DNA of 64,000 nt from Baylisascaris procyonis (Eukaryota; Nematoda; Chromadorea; Rhabditida; Ascarididae), in assembly GCA_037389465.1 (NCBI GenBank), contig JAZARR010000221.1:3140501-3204500 (forward strand), in the 5' to 3' direction. Below, in pieces: positions 12,041 through 27,000 of the stretch. The position numbers and the translations under genes were made by a program. A model generated the notes under the pieces. That model had not been told where the DNA came from. It searched no databases and was given only the letters and a program-made list of their open reading frames with translations. Within the stretch, counting starts at the first letter, position 1. Each line of letters begins with the position of its first letter.

Positions 12041-15000
12041 GTGTTTGCTTGCATATATAAAAATGTATTATATCCACGATTCCCCCGAAAAATCTTAAAT
12101 TATTAATTATGTACAGATATATGTATATACACCTCGATATATAGATACACGTATACATTTTGAAATCTGCTTACAGCCCTTTTGTAATATTAAGTTCATC
12201 CAATGCATATGTCACTGAAGGGTTGTAATTTTGCAGTAGACATGAATAAACTCTGGGCAGCGTTGCAACTTCTGGAGTTGGAAGTTCTTCCGATGGCACT
12301 CGCAAAAGATCCCTTATCGACAATCTCAATATGCACGACATGGCTGAAGTCGTTGGCTGCTGTTATGGAGTTGCAGCAGCCTGCCGAGTTCCCTTCAAAT
12401 GCTCTGAAAGCGTTATCTGTCGTACAACGTGTCATGCATTCACTGATCGAAGAATCTGTAACTCCGGCTGAGACGGTAGGTCATTGATTATTTTAGGAGT
12501 CGATTGACTGCTACGGTGGGCATTCTCCAGCTCAATAAACTGAGAGGATGGGCACGTGGTGTTTTGGTGGGAATTATGCGTCTCGTTTGAATTGTGCATT
12601 GATTCGCCATTCGTCGATTTAACGTCCGATGGTTCTATCGAAGTTTTATATAGCGAATTGCACGTAACTTCACTGGAAGTTGTATTGCTAATATTCTATG
12701 AATGTAGTGAATGGTCGTTAAAAATGGTTCTGTTTGCTGGTTTTCAGTGAGCTGTTGAAAATTCCAGTTGATGATTTCGATCTGTAAACGTCCACTCTCT
12801 GTATTAGCAGCGTTAAATTATATCTTATTTTCATTCGTTTATTCTCGCGAATTGAAGAAAGTAATTGGGATTGGTTGTCCCATTCAGATCGAAGACATAT
12901 TTCAATCCCGAAATCCTTAGTGAATGGAAGAGTGGACAGTCTTTTTTTGCAGATTCTTTCTACCTTAGTTCGTTCCTTTTTGCCAGAACGGAGCTTTGTT
13001 ATTCAATGTAAATGCGTTTTTGATTGATTGTAAATAAAATGAAGAAGATTTCTTAAGTGTTCGTTATGATAGGTTGACGCAATTGTTCAACCGCACTGAC
13101 GCGATCGTTACGGTCACATAGATTTTGCTGAGATGCATTTTCCTATGAATGGCGCCATTAATGTAGAATAGATGCTTTAAAACGAAATATACTAATGCTT
13201 TCCTATTTTCTCTTTGAATGCTGAAATGTGGTGCAATATCTATGATCGGCACTGGGATGTCGAACGAATCGATAATGAATTTCAGGCAGAGGTTGCTCAT
13301 ATTCTTATGAAAACGAGAGTCGATTCGGAGGATGTCAACGATTTTTTGGGAGAACTCAATATCTATGTGAAGAATTTGAAAAAGATGGAGAAGCTGAAAA
13401 ACGTCTATGAGTGTCCGATGACCTATGCCAAATATACGGTAAGTGTAATGATATTCATTGAATGCTTAATTTTTTAAAAATTCGACAGGTAGATTATTCG
13501 GCAATTAATGACGAAACCTGATTTGCTTCATTTTGAATTCAAAAACTGATTGCTGGTTAGCATGCAAACTATAATGATCACCCTTTTCTCAGAAAGTTTT
13601 GATAAATAACAGCTTGATCTGCTCACCACCCTATAGTGAAGTGATTGTTCTGAGCGGTAATTTAACCGCCAGTTTGGAAAGTTTTGATCTATCTTTTAGT
13701 TACATGAAAAACGGATAATTGCAATACAAAAGCAGTTGGAATATATTCATGTTTTTTTAACAGATTTCACACTGTCTTAAATATCTGCTAGATTTATTTA
13801 ATATTGTGGGTTACACAGCATAGATGCTCAGATAGCCGATGAATCCATCGTGGGGAGTTAGGAAGATTGAAAGTTATAGTTTTCGATGTTGCACTATATT
13901 GCATGGTGATGTCTGTGTCTATCGTGAAGCGTCGTCGACAGTGTTAATTTAGAGTATGTCAAGATTTGCAACATTTGCAGGTGGAGACGGTGGAGTCGAT
14001 TTGTTATTTGATACTCGAGAGGGTACGAAGCGTGCATTTGATAAAAGGAAATATCGAACGTTATGCAAAACCTTACATGATTGAGCATCATCTTGACTTC
14101 AATCGCACACTATATAATTATATCATCGTAAGCTTGTTTCGATTCATTACTTTCCTTCTCTGCAGGTATTTTGTACCGTCTTGCAAAGTTTTTGGTAGAG
14201 TCGGTTCTATTTTGTCGTTCTTATCCCCAAGCAAACATTGTTGTTTTATGATGACATCCTGATTATTGTAGTTGTTTCTAAGCTCTTTTGCAAGCTTATT
14301 TAAAAAATGCATATTATAGCACATCATGTCCATGCTGGTAGGTGTATGTGTTTTATGGCTGTTTTTCGCCCGCCCGATGGTTTCAATCACAGAATTGATG
14401 AATATAGAATTACAGAATTTGGTTTACATAAAGCGCAACTGAAGCTGGCTGTCTTCCATTGATATGCTTCATTTTGATCCTTCACCTGCGAAAGAAATCG
14501 TGAGCATATAAATAAGAAAGAATATTCTCATGCGTTTTGCACTAATGGGGCTACAAAAGCGAAGCTTGTGAAGTAACTTCGCGAGTGGTCGTATTTATTA
14601 AAATTTGAAGATATGTCCTCTTGTTTTTATTTTCTGTTAGCATCTTATGAAATTGGTTTATCAAATAAGCGGTGTATAAAGCAGAAAGTATTGCTTCATC
14701 GGTAGGAAGGTGGTGTCGGACGGGGAACCTTTCTAAGCATTACATCGGTTGATGATGATCGTCTTTATATATGCAACTGATTGATAAAGGGACATGCTTA
14801 AATTGAAAGATATTTATTGCTCGAAGTTTTCGACGTTTTTGTTTAACACTTCTAATTCCTTCAAAATTGCTCCACACGTAGCGCAATCTTTCTTATTTTG
14901 CGACAAATCCTATTGTTTTCCAGTTTCTTTCAGAACAGCTGAAGTGAATTTCTACATTTATGACTTGTTTCTTCGACCGTTTGATGGTGGGAAAGAATGA

Positions 15001-18000
15001 ATGCTGTGATGTAGAAGAGATTTGTTTTGTAGAAAGTGTCAAGCAAATGTTCGGCGTCGGTTGGTGATTCGAATCCATGGGATGAACGTTGTTTAGCTGT
15101 TGCGGAGATGATATCTTGCAAGGGACTTCGTTGCGAGGCGCTTATCGGGATCGCAAAACGAGCGCATCCTCCATGGAGCGCACCATTGAAGAAAGCAGCG
15201 CAAATAATGCTTGACGATCGTGGCCTCGATAATACTATGTTGGTTTACTCTTTATCTACTCATCTGACAAGTTCATGCATGCCTGGCACATTCTCCAATA
15301 TGCTTTTGATGATGTTAAGAGGTGACAGGAGGGGAAGGGGAGGGTTGTGGGGGGGGGAATTGAATAGCTTCGTATATTTAGGTAAGATTTTATAAGTTAA
15401 TTAGCTTCATCAAGAAATATTTCTTCATAGTTGCAGTGTCTTCATAAAGAGATAACTTCATCGTGCCATTGTATAATGAAAAGACGGCATGTGGTTATCT
15501 CATCATAACAAAACATTTATCCTCAGGTTAGCTTAATAACATTTGAGATGCTCCGGATAATATGAATCTGATGCGATCTGAGATTGAGTTAAGTATGGTC
15601 ATGCTTTTTTATTTGTTCACTCGACTGTTCGTTTAATATTATCAGTCGTAAATATTATTTCGCTTTCATCCCTACGGTGAGGTCAGCATGCACGTCAGAG
15701 GGTGAGACCTGAGGGTGGGGCTGGTGCCTGAGATGGAAGGAGGTATGCACGCATTAAAAGCGACCATGAGAGTGGCTTTAAGAAGGTGGGAACGAAAAAG
15801 GTGAAGGTGCACGCAATTTATGTTGCGTTGCATCTGCTCATATGTGAAAGAGCTGCTTCGGTTGTTCTGAAAATTTATTTACGAGCAGTACAAACCTAAG
15901 AATATATGAGTAACGAATTGATGCGCACTTGATCGTTGAGTAAAGGAAACGAAAAAGGGTCACAAGCGCTCTGGGTGGAACTTTAACGCCACTGATCTTA
16001 AATTTTTGGAACTTATTGAGGGAACTTAATTCGTCCGAACCGTTCTTCAACGTGCGGCAGAATATCTGCAGAGCGGTCGATGCGCTGATCGAATTTAAGA
16101 TCCTCCTATGATGGTGTAAAGTGGCGCTTTCGACTTTGCTAAAAATGGAACTAATCGGTCGATTGAGGTGGAAGAACGTACGCCGATTGATTAATCATTT
16201 GTGCTTGAAAATAGACGTTTGAAGAGATAGTATCAATCACAGAACAGATAAGACATCAGTCATGGATTGAATTGGATGAATGTTGCAGATGTTTGTGTTT
16301 AAATTGCGATAGTCAATAAATATAAGTAAGTTAAGGCAATCGAGACTTCGTTATGAATGTGATTTCGCGGCACTTGCTCAAATGATGGTGCGCTATGCGG
16401 TGCCGATGGCAACGTTGAAGATATGTGTGAAGAGTAAGCCAATGTTCATGACGGCGATTGATTTCGTTTTTCGTGAAGCTGAGGTACAAGCCGATCCCCT
16501 TGAAAGGCTTCAAGATGCTCTAACGGTACTTGTTTGTTATGTTTTCATATTCATTCAAGTGTCATTTTTTCTTTAAATAACCCATTTAATCATAGCGATT
16601 GGAAAACTGCAACTAAGTAGCCTATTTTGTGCGCTGTAAAGTGGGTAGTTATAGTATATTATTTCTGACGCAAATGGCTGATATAGTAGTGGTCAAGGCC
16701 AGTTGATCTAACCGATGCTTTATTATCCGCTCATGTCCAGTCACCTAAGGTATACAACATTTTATATGTGTCGTTTATGCAGTATGGCGCATTCCATTTG
16801 GGTGATATGCGGCAACCCCGCCCCACCCTTCCCCCCCCCCCCTGCTCCATTGATTATCATGCTTTGTGGACCTGTGTTTGATGCTTGCTGCTTACAAAAG
16901 TCACACATCTGAAGCTGGAAAATTTAACCCAAACCCATTGCGTGAGGGGAAGATCGTTGATTGGCACCGATGTTTTGTCCCTTTGAAATATTTTCGATAT
17001 CTCTCCTCGCAAAACTTTATTAGTCAGTTTTGGCGAAGATGTGCCTAACTGGATATTGAATTTTAGGGCACGCGATCAGTTGTAAACTGAAGCCGCAGTT
17101 AACTTTGTCTGTTTTAAGAAATTAAACAAATTTAACTTCTTTTGACGAAGACCGATGATACCAGTTTTTTAAATTTTTATTTTCGTTCCGGAGGACCGAG
17201 TTAATGACCTCTGAGGCAGTCATCAGCAAGCAAAGAATTCAATTGGATACTCGATTCGTTTGTTCGCCAGTTTGCTTAAGGCAGCTTTGATGGTAGTTTT
17301 TGGGTTATAATCTTAAAGAGCAATTTTGAATGCAAAGATAACAACAACGTTTTGCCTGAAGTGTAATATTTAATGCGTTTTGATGAGCAGTCACACTGTC
17401 TTGCAGATAGTAGATTTGTCACAGAAGATCAAACCTGGAATAATTTCCAGAACCGACTGCATATCACGCTTTGCTCTTTTTTGCATCAAACATGGCAAAG
17501 AAGAGGATGGAGTAAGATTTAATGTTTAACTTTTGTTTTTGTTTGTTTTCGTTATCGTTTTCTTGACGCGATGTGAACCACAATGAGAATACGCATTACG
17601 CAAATTTTGTCTTGTTTTATTTTTTTATTTTATATTTTTTATCTTCTATATCAAGAAACTAGCTCGCTTGACCGTTTTTGAAGTAGGTTGTTTTCAGATG
17701 CCAATTTTAAGATAAATATAGATCTAAGTAGCGAAAGACTTACAAACTTGACCTTTCACTCGAGCTAATTAAGGCTTAGTTTGCCTAGGGCACGGAGTTT
17801 TGATGCAATAATGCGTTCCAGTCGCAGAAACCTCCGCAGGTGTTCCATTCCACTCCCGCACACTCATGCCTCACCGATTCCCATTTCCAACCCTCTGTGC
17901 ACTCCTCCCTCAAGACCTCTACAGAGCTTTATCCTTCTAAATAAAGGGTCGCAGATTTGCTCTTTAAATAACTGTTTTCATGGAAATCCTTCAAAAAATG

Positions 18001-21000
18001 AAGCATGGTGGGTGCCACTTTGTTAGTTGACACAAAATTTTTAACGAAATAGCCGTTCCATTTAATCAGTTAACAAAACAGCAGTTCTTTTGCTGCGTAT
18101 CGTTGGACGTATCGCAATTGTAAGTGTGGTTTATTTTCAGTTCACTCTTCTCATTAAGTGTCTCACACAGTTGGACGAAATCGAAAGGGCCATAGTGATG
18201 AAGAGCGTAATTGGTCATGTTGTAGTTGCCGTCAATTCACCGATAACAAATGTACGTATCTCAATCCAGTTTGTTTGCTCCTTAAGAAACTGTCATAACA
18301 CTGTCTTTGTTGCTAAGCGATGAAGTTGAGGCTATTGCAACTTGGCAATCGAAGCCTATAAGCTGTTTTAGGAAGTGCTTAGTCATGTGTTAGCATCCAA
18401 AGCTTCGCATAATAGCTAAGTTTACTGCAGTTGGACAGTAGTGCTGTTATCGGGGCCAGTAATTGAGCTGTCGAAGACGAGGCGGAGTGGTGGGTGCGCA
18501 GATAGTAAAACAACGGATTTTGTTCTATGACCGTTTGAGGCAGTCTTCGTAGTCGTTGAATAAAAAAGTATATTTGTTTTTGCTGCCATATTGGTAGTGA
18601 TTCATAAACACCGTCCTCGTTTGTTTAGAAGGTCATTTCTGAGTGGAATGTTCTCTTATATAAAAAGTGTTTACTTGATCCAGAGTACAGAAATCCCTTT
18701 TGTTTTCAAAACGGGGAAATTGAAGACTTCGTGATGAAGAACTGCTTTGAAGGAAGATCTCTGTTAAACTAGTTATCCCTTTCTGATTGAAAATTGCACG
18801 AAAAAAGCTACCAACGTTGTTAACGAGTAATCTGTTGTGATCAAATGAGTTTTGTGATCGCAGTGATCGTGGTGATCTTCATTTGTGTAAGGGGTTGTAT
18901 GCTCTCACTTGTTTGATCTTGATATGGTATCTCCCCTGTGTGGATTATGACCTGTTCATGCTTCGGGGTCGTAGCCGAAGCTATAAATAGGCTGTGTTCT
19001 TGCTTGCTAATCAGCGTATGTTCCGCTACTTATCGTCGTATGACTCTGCTACTCGTAGTAAACGAGTTTCTACTGTCCCATTGGAGCGCCTTCACACGTC
19101 AGACTCGATCGCGAAAGGCGTGCGGAAAAGATACATATTAAATAAAGTCCCCCTGCTTAAAAACTGTGGAAGGCTCCTTCCCGAGGTTGTATAAAATGGA
19201 AGACTGTTTTCACTGCAAAGCGGAACGGCACCTCAATGTTCAATACGTTGCTTTCTACGACTTGTGCAGCCTTATTGGACTTGTTGGATAGGCGCTATAG
19301 CGAATACGCACATCTGTATGTGCACTTAAGAAATGTTGGTAATCAAAACGAAGTCTTCATTAAAGTAACGTTACAAAGGTTAACTTCTTCTCGAATGTAC
19401 ATTGAATCTTTTTAGGTCTTAATATGAAGTGTTTAGCGCATCTATCGCATTTTTAGTTATTCGTTGAAGGATATTGTGCCGATGAATGCGCTGCAATAAA
19501 TTTTTACAGATTCTTTTTTTTTTAGAGAAATGGCGGTTTTCGACTTCGAAAAATTGGTGCCGCAGTATGTATTTTGGAACGATTTGCTGAAAAGGTTATC
19601 GTTAATTCTGGGAACCATTGCGGAAAGGTTTGATGGGAGATGACTGGTTTTACGGACTGAACTGTGTATTGCTTTTATTCTCAGTAATTTTCCCTGCTTG
19701 ATAATAAATACTAAAATGAGGTTTCAGTATTAATCAATAGTATTGAATTGGAGTCATATGAAACATGTGTCCAATTTCCTTATTTGATTGTTTTGTTGCT
19801 TAAGTATAATTTTATCATTGTTTTGTATAATAGCAAGTATTTCAAATGCATGCTCTTCGGCGACCTATTACCAACTATTATACATCGTTTTTTCCAGTCG
19901 TCTGTGCACATCCTTGGATTCTATTAAGCAAGAGTGGTAACAGTATTTTTGCATTTTAAACGCACTGTCGTGACGTACAGATTCATTGGTTGGTTGGGTT
20001 GAAGTGTTGAGAATTTCATGCTGTGGCGCCAGGAAAGCCACAGGTGATTTGCGAGTGAGGATTGTAAATGCGTCACCGGTTATGATAAGTAAATCAGTGC
20101 ATTTATGAAACTAGCAATGCTGCACCATGGAGAAAAGCCGAGTTTGCACGGGGCATCAGAAACCTGTGCGGTGCTCAAACTCGAAGATGGGGAGGTGTGC
20201 TGAGCATCCGTCTAGCAATTTTATGTTCAGGGTGTCTTGAATATTCTGGAGCAGTTCCAGGCTTCTGAACGTTTAGGTAATCCTCAAGGTGGTCGGGGCT
20301 TCAAAGCTTTCCTGAAAATCCCCGAATCGCCCGAGCTCCGGGGCTATGATCACCTGGGCGTTCGGGCATTCGTAGGGAGTAGCAGGCAACACTTGCGCTT
20401 TATCGGATGATGATAGAGGTGAGGCGTATGGATGAACCGTCTTTTAGTTGAATTCGGGGGTGTGTCAAACATTTTTTTTTTTTTTTTCAGCGAGGATCTC
20501 TGCTTGCGCTTTAGTTTATTTCAAGCATATGTGTGTACCCGTACCTGCAGCGTAATTAGTAAGCTTTATTGTGTTTATCTGAAGTTAACAGACTTCCGAA
20601 TATTTGCGTTCGAATATTAGCAAACAATTATATTGTCGCATCAATCTCATAGCAGCAATGAAACCATTTTCAGAACGATGATAATGTGCAGTTGTTGATG
20701 AAATTGCGAGCAGTGCGCGATCTGCAAGTGAAGTATTCACTCACCGTTCGGTTGAATCTATTCGACGACGACGAATTGAAGATCGCATTGCTAAAGGAGT
20801 TTGTTTGCAATCGGTGGGATGCGAATGCATCATGCATGTGGCTTGAGGTAAGTGCAAGATTTCTTTCTTTATAACAGTTAGGAATCGGTATTAAAAATGG
20901 CGCACGAAATCCACTTTTTCCCCTTTTCTGTAAGCAAAAATCTACCAGAGAGCCTTAAAATCTGTTTGCGCGACTTCAGAACATAATGCAGCGCGCTGCA

Positions 21001-24000
21001 TACTTAACACTGAAGGGGAGGGGAGGAGGAGGTGGCTTTTCGTCGTACTTGAGGTGCATTTGGTTGCGGTATTTCTAGGCGTGCAAGGCAGCAAATGTAC
21101 AGGAGCTAAAAATCTCAGAAACCCGTTCTAGAGCGACGGCTCATTTTAAATATTGGTTTTGTGGGATGGATGAAACATTATTCCTTTTCATCTGGACAAT
21201 ATATGTGGATCAGAAACTAGCGTTGAGGCGAATGGGGTTTGTGTTTGCGGTACTTGGCACTGTCTGAGACAGATTCGAAGCTGTCTGTTTAAGAAAGAAC
21301 AAATTTTGTTTTGTAGCTTACTGCGTAGTTACGAAAGTATTAATCCTCTCTCCTCATCATGAAAATCACTTAACTAATGAGGGTTCTTGTCTAGATATAA
21401 CCCTTTACCCCGATCATAAGAAAGCGGGATGTAATTTTACAGACTCGCAACTTGTGCAGGAAGTTATTCATTAATGTGGAGATCGCATTTGATGTGCTTT
21501 TGGAATGTGCGGTGGCGCATAACGACGCATTGAGCAGTCTTCAGTTTGCACAGTAAGTTTTTGAAGTAGTTATGCGAAAAGGATTTTCATATGAGATGTG
21601 AGACCAAGATAATAGTCGAAATAAGGGAAATATCGACTCAAAACAGAGAGAACTCATTGAGATCGGCGTTGATCTCACAAATGTTGCCAAACTGTTCTGT
21701 TCAATTCTTAACTCCATTAGAGCATCAGAAATGAGGTAATATAGTGGAGTAGACGGAGCCGTTTCATTCCCATCCTTGAGCATCGTTACGAGCAGTCGCT
21801 TTAGAATACCATACAACGTACTATAATCCATATTAAATGTTTCGTGCCTTTATTTTCTGCACCTGACAACCAAGCCTTCTATGGTCCAACGTTTAGTATG
21901 TATCTGTGTTGTGTACGTAGCAGTGTATGTTCATATTATTTTGCAACGCTAGCAGCCGCCTAATCGTAAAATTTTAAAGGAAAGCACTGGCAGATATCGA
22001 CCAACCGAGCAAACATTTTCTCGACTCAGTGCTGCACAGCTGTTGTGCTGCACTTCTGATGATGGCACTAATGGCCGAGGAGAAAGACGTTGAACCGGTA
22101 AGTCGATAATGTGAAAGAAAAGCGGATGATCTGTTGAATTTTTCCATAGAATTTATGGTGATGGCAGACTTGTATTTGTATCTGCGCTCTAGTTTCATTT
22201 AATGTGTGACCGGTAGTGAAGCATCTGTGGGAAGTGCATGGCTGTTGGAATTCCCTACGGGTAATCTATTCTTGTCTTAGCTGCGTGGTGCAGTGTTGGC
22301 TTCACTACATCACGTTCTTACTGAGTTCTGGATTGCATCAATTTAATTAATAACAGCCAGCTAAATTCCGTAGATCACTCATTTTCGATAACACAAAATG
22401 ACCCTGGAGGTGCCAAAAGGCACAAATGCAAGTCAGCCATCATCATAAATTCCATATGGAGAATCCGACAAAGTCTTTCTTGATTTTGCAGAATTCCAAG
22501 GATTGACCATAGTGCTGACAAAAGTCGTGACGAATATAGGTTAGAATTTATTTGCAAAGGCATCATTAATAACAAAATGATGGAGTCCATACTGTTGTGT
22601 ATTATGTGTAGCACTCTGGAGAATCAGAGTATTCGATTCATCTTTGTTAGATTCCATAAATTGGCGCTTGCAAATATTTTTATGGAAAGCGATTAGCACA
22701 TGCCAGTCTGGTGCACTTGGCTCTTGCAGTCTTCAGGTAGGCCTCTCCTTCTTGCAGGTCGGTCGCGCGATATGAAGAGAAATATATTCATAATGAATGC
22801 TCTGTTCACTAAAACAAATAAATAAATAAATGTTATTCCCATATATCTTTTCCTTATGTTACATGTCGTTGTCACATGGCACATCAAAGGTTTTCATTTA
22901 TTCACTTAGAAATTCGTTCTCTTTCATTACACAAGTGAACGGAATGGAAGGAAAAAGTGAGAAGAGCGATAAGCGTGCTGAACTCGATAAGATTACGAGC
23001 ACTTTATGGCAACAATCAGCAGATCGTAGTCGGAGAAATTTTCAGGGGTCTTTCTTGTTTCAACAAAGTTTTTGGAAACATAAAATTCTTAATTTTCAAA
23101 GATTTATTGAAAGTTCTGTGATACCTTGATGCATCTTATTAGATTTTCTGGTCGATGATGTTCAGGAAATTCAAACGGCAAATTTGCTGTACCTTCGGGA
23201 AACATTATATTTCTGTTAGGAAGTTTCAGTTGATCTTCATCCACGATACAATGCGTCGAGTCATTTCATCATTGATTTTCATCGTACCACCGGATTACTC
23301 CGAACTTCAGCTCGCTTTAAATGTTTGTTTTTTTGGTATTTAACAAAATGTGACATAAATTGTTAGGTGGCTAGAAGCAATCTTTCGCAGTATTAGTGAG
23401 GTGAACGAAGGCAAGAGGAGATCTAAGGTGCTAGTTTCAGAAAGGTGTCAGATGAGGGTGGGGAAAAGGAGCGGAAATCCTATCAGGACTCGGTGATTTT
23501 GGGGCACACTAGATGAGTCACCTAAATATTTGTGATTGTCGGCAGTCGTATGCTTATATTGGGCTACTTATTGCAACATATAGTAGTTAGCAGTCCAATT
23601 AATTTCCGCAATGCTTTTGGATATTTTCCGATTCATCGTGCTTTTTGGAAGTACAATAGAATGCCGAAGTTCCTTCTGATTACTTTTTTAAATTGCCACA
23701 TCCGGTTGCGTTAAACAATCCGAATTCGCGTCGAGTGGAGGAGGGAGCGATGGGCAATTGTTCTTAGGCACTTGAGCAGCCTATGCAAGGTGAGTAAGGT
23801 TGTTGCTTAAATGATTGTGAAGCTGAAATATGGTTGGATAAGTTTTTTCTCAGATCGCAATATATGTGGAAATGTTCGAGGAATTAATAACGCAATGTCT
23901 TACCGATGAAAGTCCGCCGACGTCATCACTCAACGGAGAATTGCCACCTAATAGGCGTAAGGAATTGAGCGGCGCTGCTGCTAGGTATGTATCAAGGTTA

Positions 24001-27000
24001 TGGCTAAGTTATACACTTCCGCAGATCCGCCAATTTTTTTGATACCTCTTCGACTAAGCAGTAACTTTGATGCGTCTTATTTTCCAATGAAAATTGGTTG
24101 CCTCCTTCCGTTAAGTGTGCTTTTATGGGAAAATTTGCTCGATGTTTACATGATTACACAAAGGCTGTGTTGCCCGAAACAATGGTTATTTGCCTCCTTA
24201 TATAGTTTTAGTTACTTTTTGCATCTGACTATGGTTATTTGCCTCTTTACTCATTTTCTTCCATTTGGGCGGCTTTTACATGAAGACGTGTGGTAGGCGA
24301 AAGAACTCATCTTCTATTTCATTGAGATAATGGACGGTGTTTTATGGGGAGCCACATGAATTTATTTCCCTCTCTTCGTTCCGATCTTCTTTTGCGGTCT
24401 GTTGTTTATACGTTTGTCATTGTGTGCGTGCATATTACTTGCACATATATCTGCCTGTTTTGGAGTGTCGGCAGTCAGATCAGAAAGGCTGCGATAGTGA
24501 AATTCGATGCCTATGACATACGTCGTAGTATAATTTTCTGTCCCCATTTCGTTGTAGTTGTTCGCGCTTCGCAAAATTCAGTTAATGCATGTCATACTTT
24601 ATCAGTGATCAGTCGAGTTTACGGATTAGTACCAAACAAATCGCTTCCTTGAGAACCTACGTGGAGTGTTTTATGATTATTTTTGGATGTTAGGTAAGGC
24701 GTTTGATCTGACGAGCAGAAATGCAAAGCACGTATCGTGTAAGCTTCTTGAAACTCTCTTATACTCTTTCAATCTCCTTTTCTGCCACTTATATGTTAGA
24801 AAAACTTCTTTCTACAGTGCTTATTTCTTATTTATTCAGTCAGGTTTATTAGGTCGAAATCGTTTCATTGAATCACTTTATTAAAATAATCAAATGCAGC
24901 AACGTGGCTTGTAAAAATAAATTTCATTTTGAGTGCAGTTTGCTTCAATATTAGCAGTGCCGGAAATGAAGGGAGAAGGTGAACGCAATGATGAAGTGAC
25001 TCAGAAGGACCTCATTCCACCCCAAAATACGTATGATTGGGTCGAGAAGTCATCTTGCTGCTACCGTCGTTAATGATATCGAATAAAAAAGCGCAGCATG
25101 TGGATATGATTCAGGAATGTGGCTCGCAGAACGGACGTTGTGTGGGGTATGGACTCGCTCGTAGGTGTTTATAATTTCAAATCAGATGGCCAAATCTATG
25201 ACCGTATCGGTGCTGTACGATCAGTCGCTCGTCTAGCATCAAGCGTGAATTCATTGTGCGTTTTATTTTTTCTCGTTATTGGATTGCTTTGGGCTTAGAT
25301 TAGCATTGGAAAAGATGAGATGATCTCGTTTCAGTGGGATGCAGTGCTTAAAAATGCCTCAAAATTTGCGAGTGAAATTCATGCTAGCACCGATCGTATG
25401 GTGCCCAAGCATGAACTGTTCGGTGAAGAACCTGTAAACTCAGTAGCTTTCAAGTGAGGATGTTTAACTTTGTTATTTCTCATATGATAAAATATTACGG
25501 GAAGTTTTTATATGATTTTCAGGTATTTGAGTGATAGGTTTGCTTGGTGAGATGAATACGTAGACATCATGCCAGCCTCACTGCTATACTTCAACGCTAG
25601 GTTTTACTCAGGATTTGTCATTGTATTTGCATTTTTTGGCTTTACTGATTGCTTCAAGCGCTTCGTTACAGGGAAACGGACTCCGACAAAGCGAATAGAG
25701 AGATGCAGAGGAGATGGACAGAATTTCTTAGTTTCTTAAGCGTGAGCAATCAAACTTTGATGGAACTTTGTGCACGGTCCTTCTATGCTCGTTTGCGTAG
25801 GTTTTTTATGTGAATTCTTTGTTCATCCGGTGAGATAAACATAATAAATTCCAGTGAAATAGAAACGGAGGGTGAGGGGCATAGTTTGTTTACACTGATT
25901 TCCATCGATGCATCGTATCTCCAATCGTATTCACCGTATCCAATCACTGGGCTTTTTATATCTAAGAAAATAATTCTTCGTAGCCGTCTGGTTGTTTAGA
26001 TCATATTTTGAATAGAAACCACTTTTAAGTTTGTTCACGTACATAATTGTTGATGCACTAAAACAGCGGTGCGTTTAGCGTGTGTCGACGAGGATGACAG
26101 GCAGTGCAACAGCAATTTCGAGCAGTGCGTGGCTGCGCTGTGTGAACGCATTATTGTAAGCTCTCCGGCTGACTTATGGCTTGCTTCGACCGCATTACTT
26201 CATCTGCCTATCAGTGCTCTGCAAGAGGTATTTTCTTTCTCAGTGTTTTGGTCATTTGTGCCAACTGGAGGGGAAGGGGAAGAGGTGGTGTAACATGCCT
26301 AGGCCATTGAGGTGGATGTTGCTACGACGAGCTCGCACCTAGCAGGGCTATTTGGATTAATCGCTTCATCCGGCAAAGCATAATAACTACCTTATTGTGC
26401 TCACTTGTTTACAAGTATGCGATATTTGTTTTTTTATCTGTTTCGCATTTGGAATTAGATTCTGTGACTGTAAAACGTTAATTGTAGATTTCTTGAAACA
26501 GTTGAAGAAGCGATTTGTTAATACGACTCGCCCTATAGGAATTTTATCACATTTGATAAATAGATGGTGCTATCCCAGAGGGAGCAATTGTTAAGCGTGT
26601 CTACTGTTAAGCAGTTGCCTAAAACAGATCTGAATATCTACCAGTAGGTTATGAGGAAAGAAAAGGCGTCTCTTCCTATCCTTGTGATTGTGGACCTACG
26701 TAATATCACAAAACGAAGATTATGTGTGACTTGTTAATTTCAATGCAGATATTAGTGCACCTGATTCTGTTGCAGACTTTGGAAAGGCTACGCAACTGGT
26801 CAGTGTCGAGGAAGTCTCCTGATGCGATGATTTCATTCCTACGCATATGCCAGTTCACCGTGTTATGTCGTGGGTTGAATGACCGCAGTGCTTTGCTTAT
26901 GTTGGAGGCAAGCTTTGTGTTAACATTTTCTTTATGAGACCCTCCAATGATTGTTTTGACCGGGTAGGGTGAGTGATACGTGACCTTTCATCATTCCATT

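Noticed and set aside
24666..24884. + strand open frames in 24.3-24.9 kb
   Set aside because: Apart from the phase-consistent piece 24475-24550, these are Phe/Leu/Ser-rich frames typical of pyrimidine-rich intron sequence.
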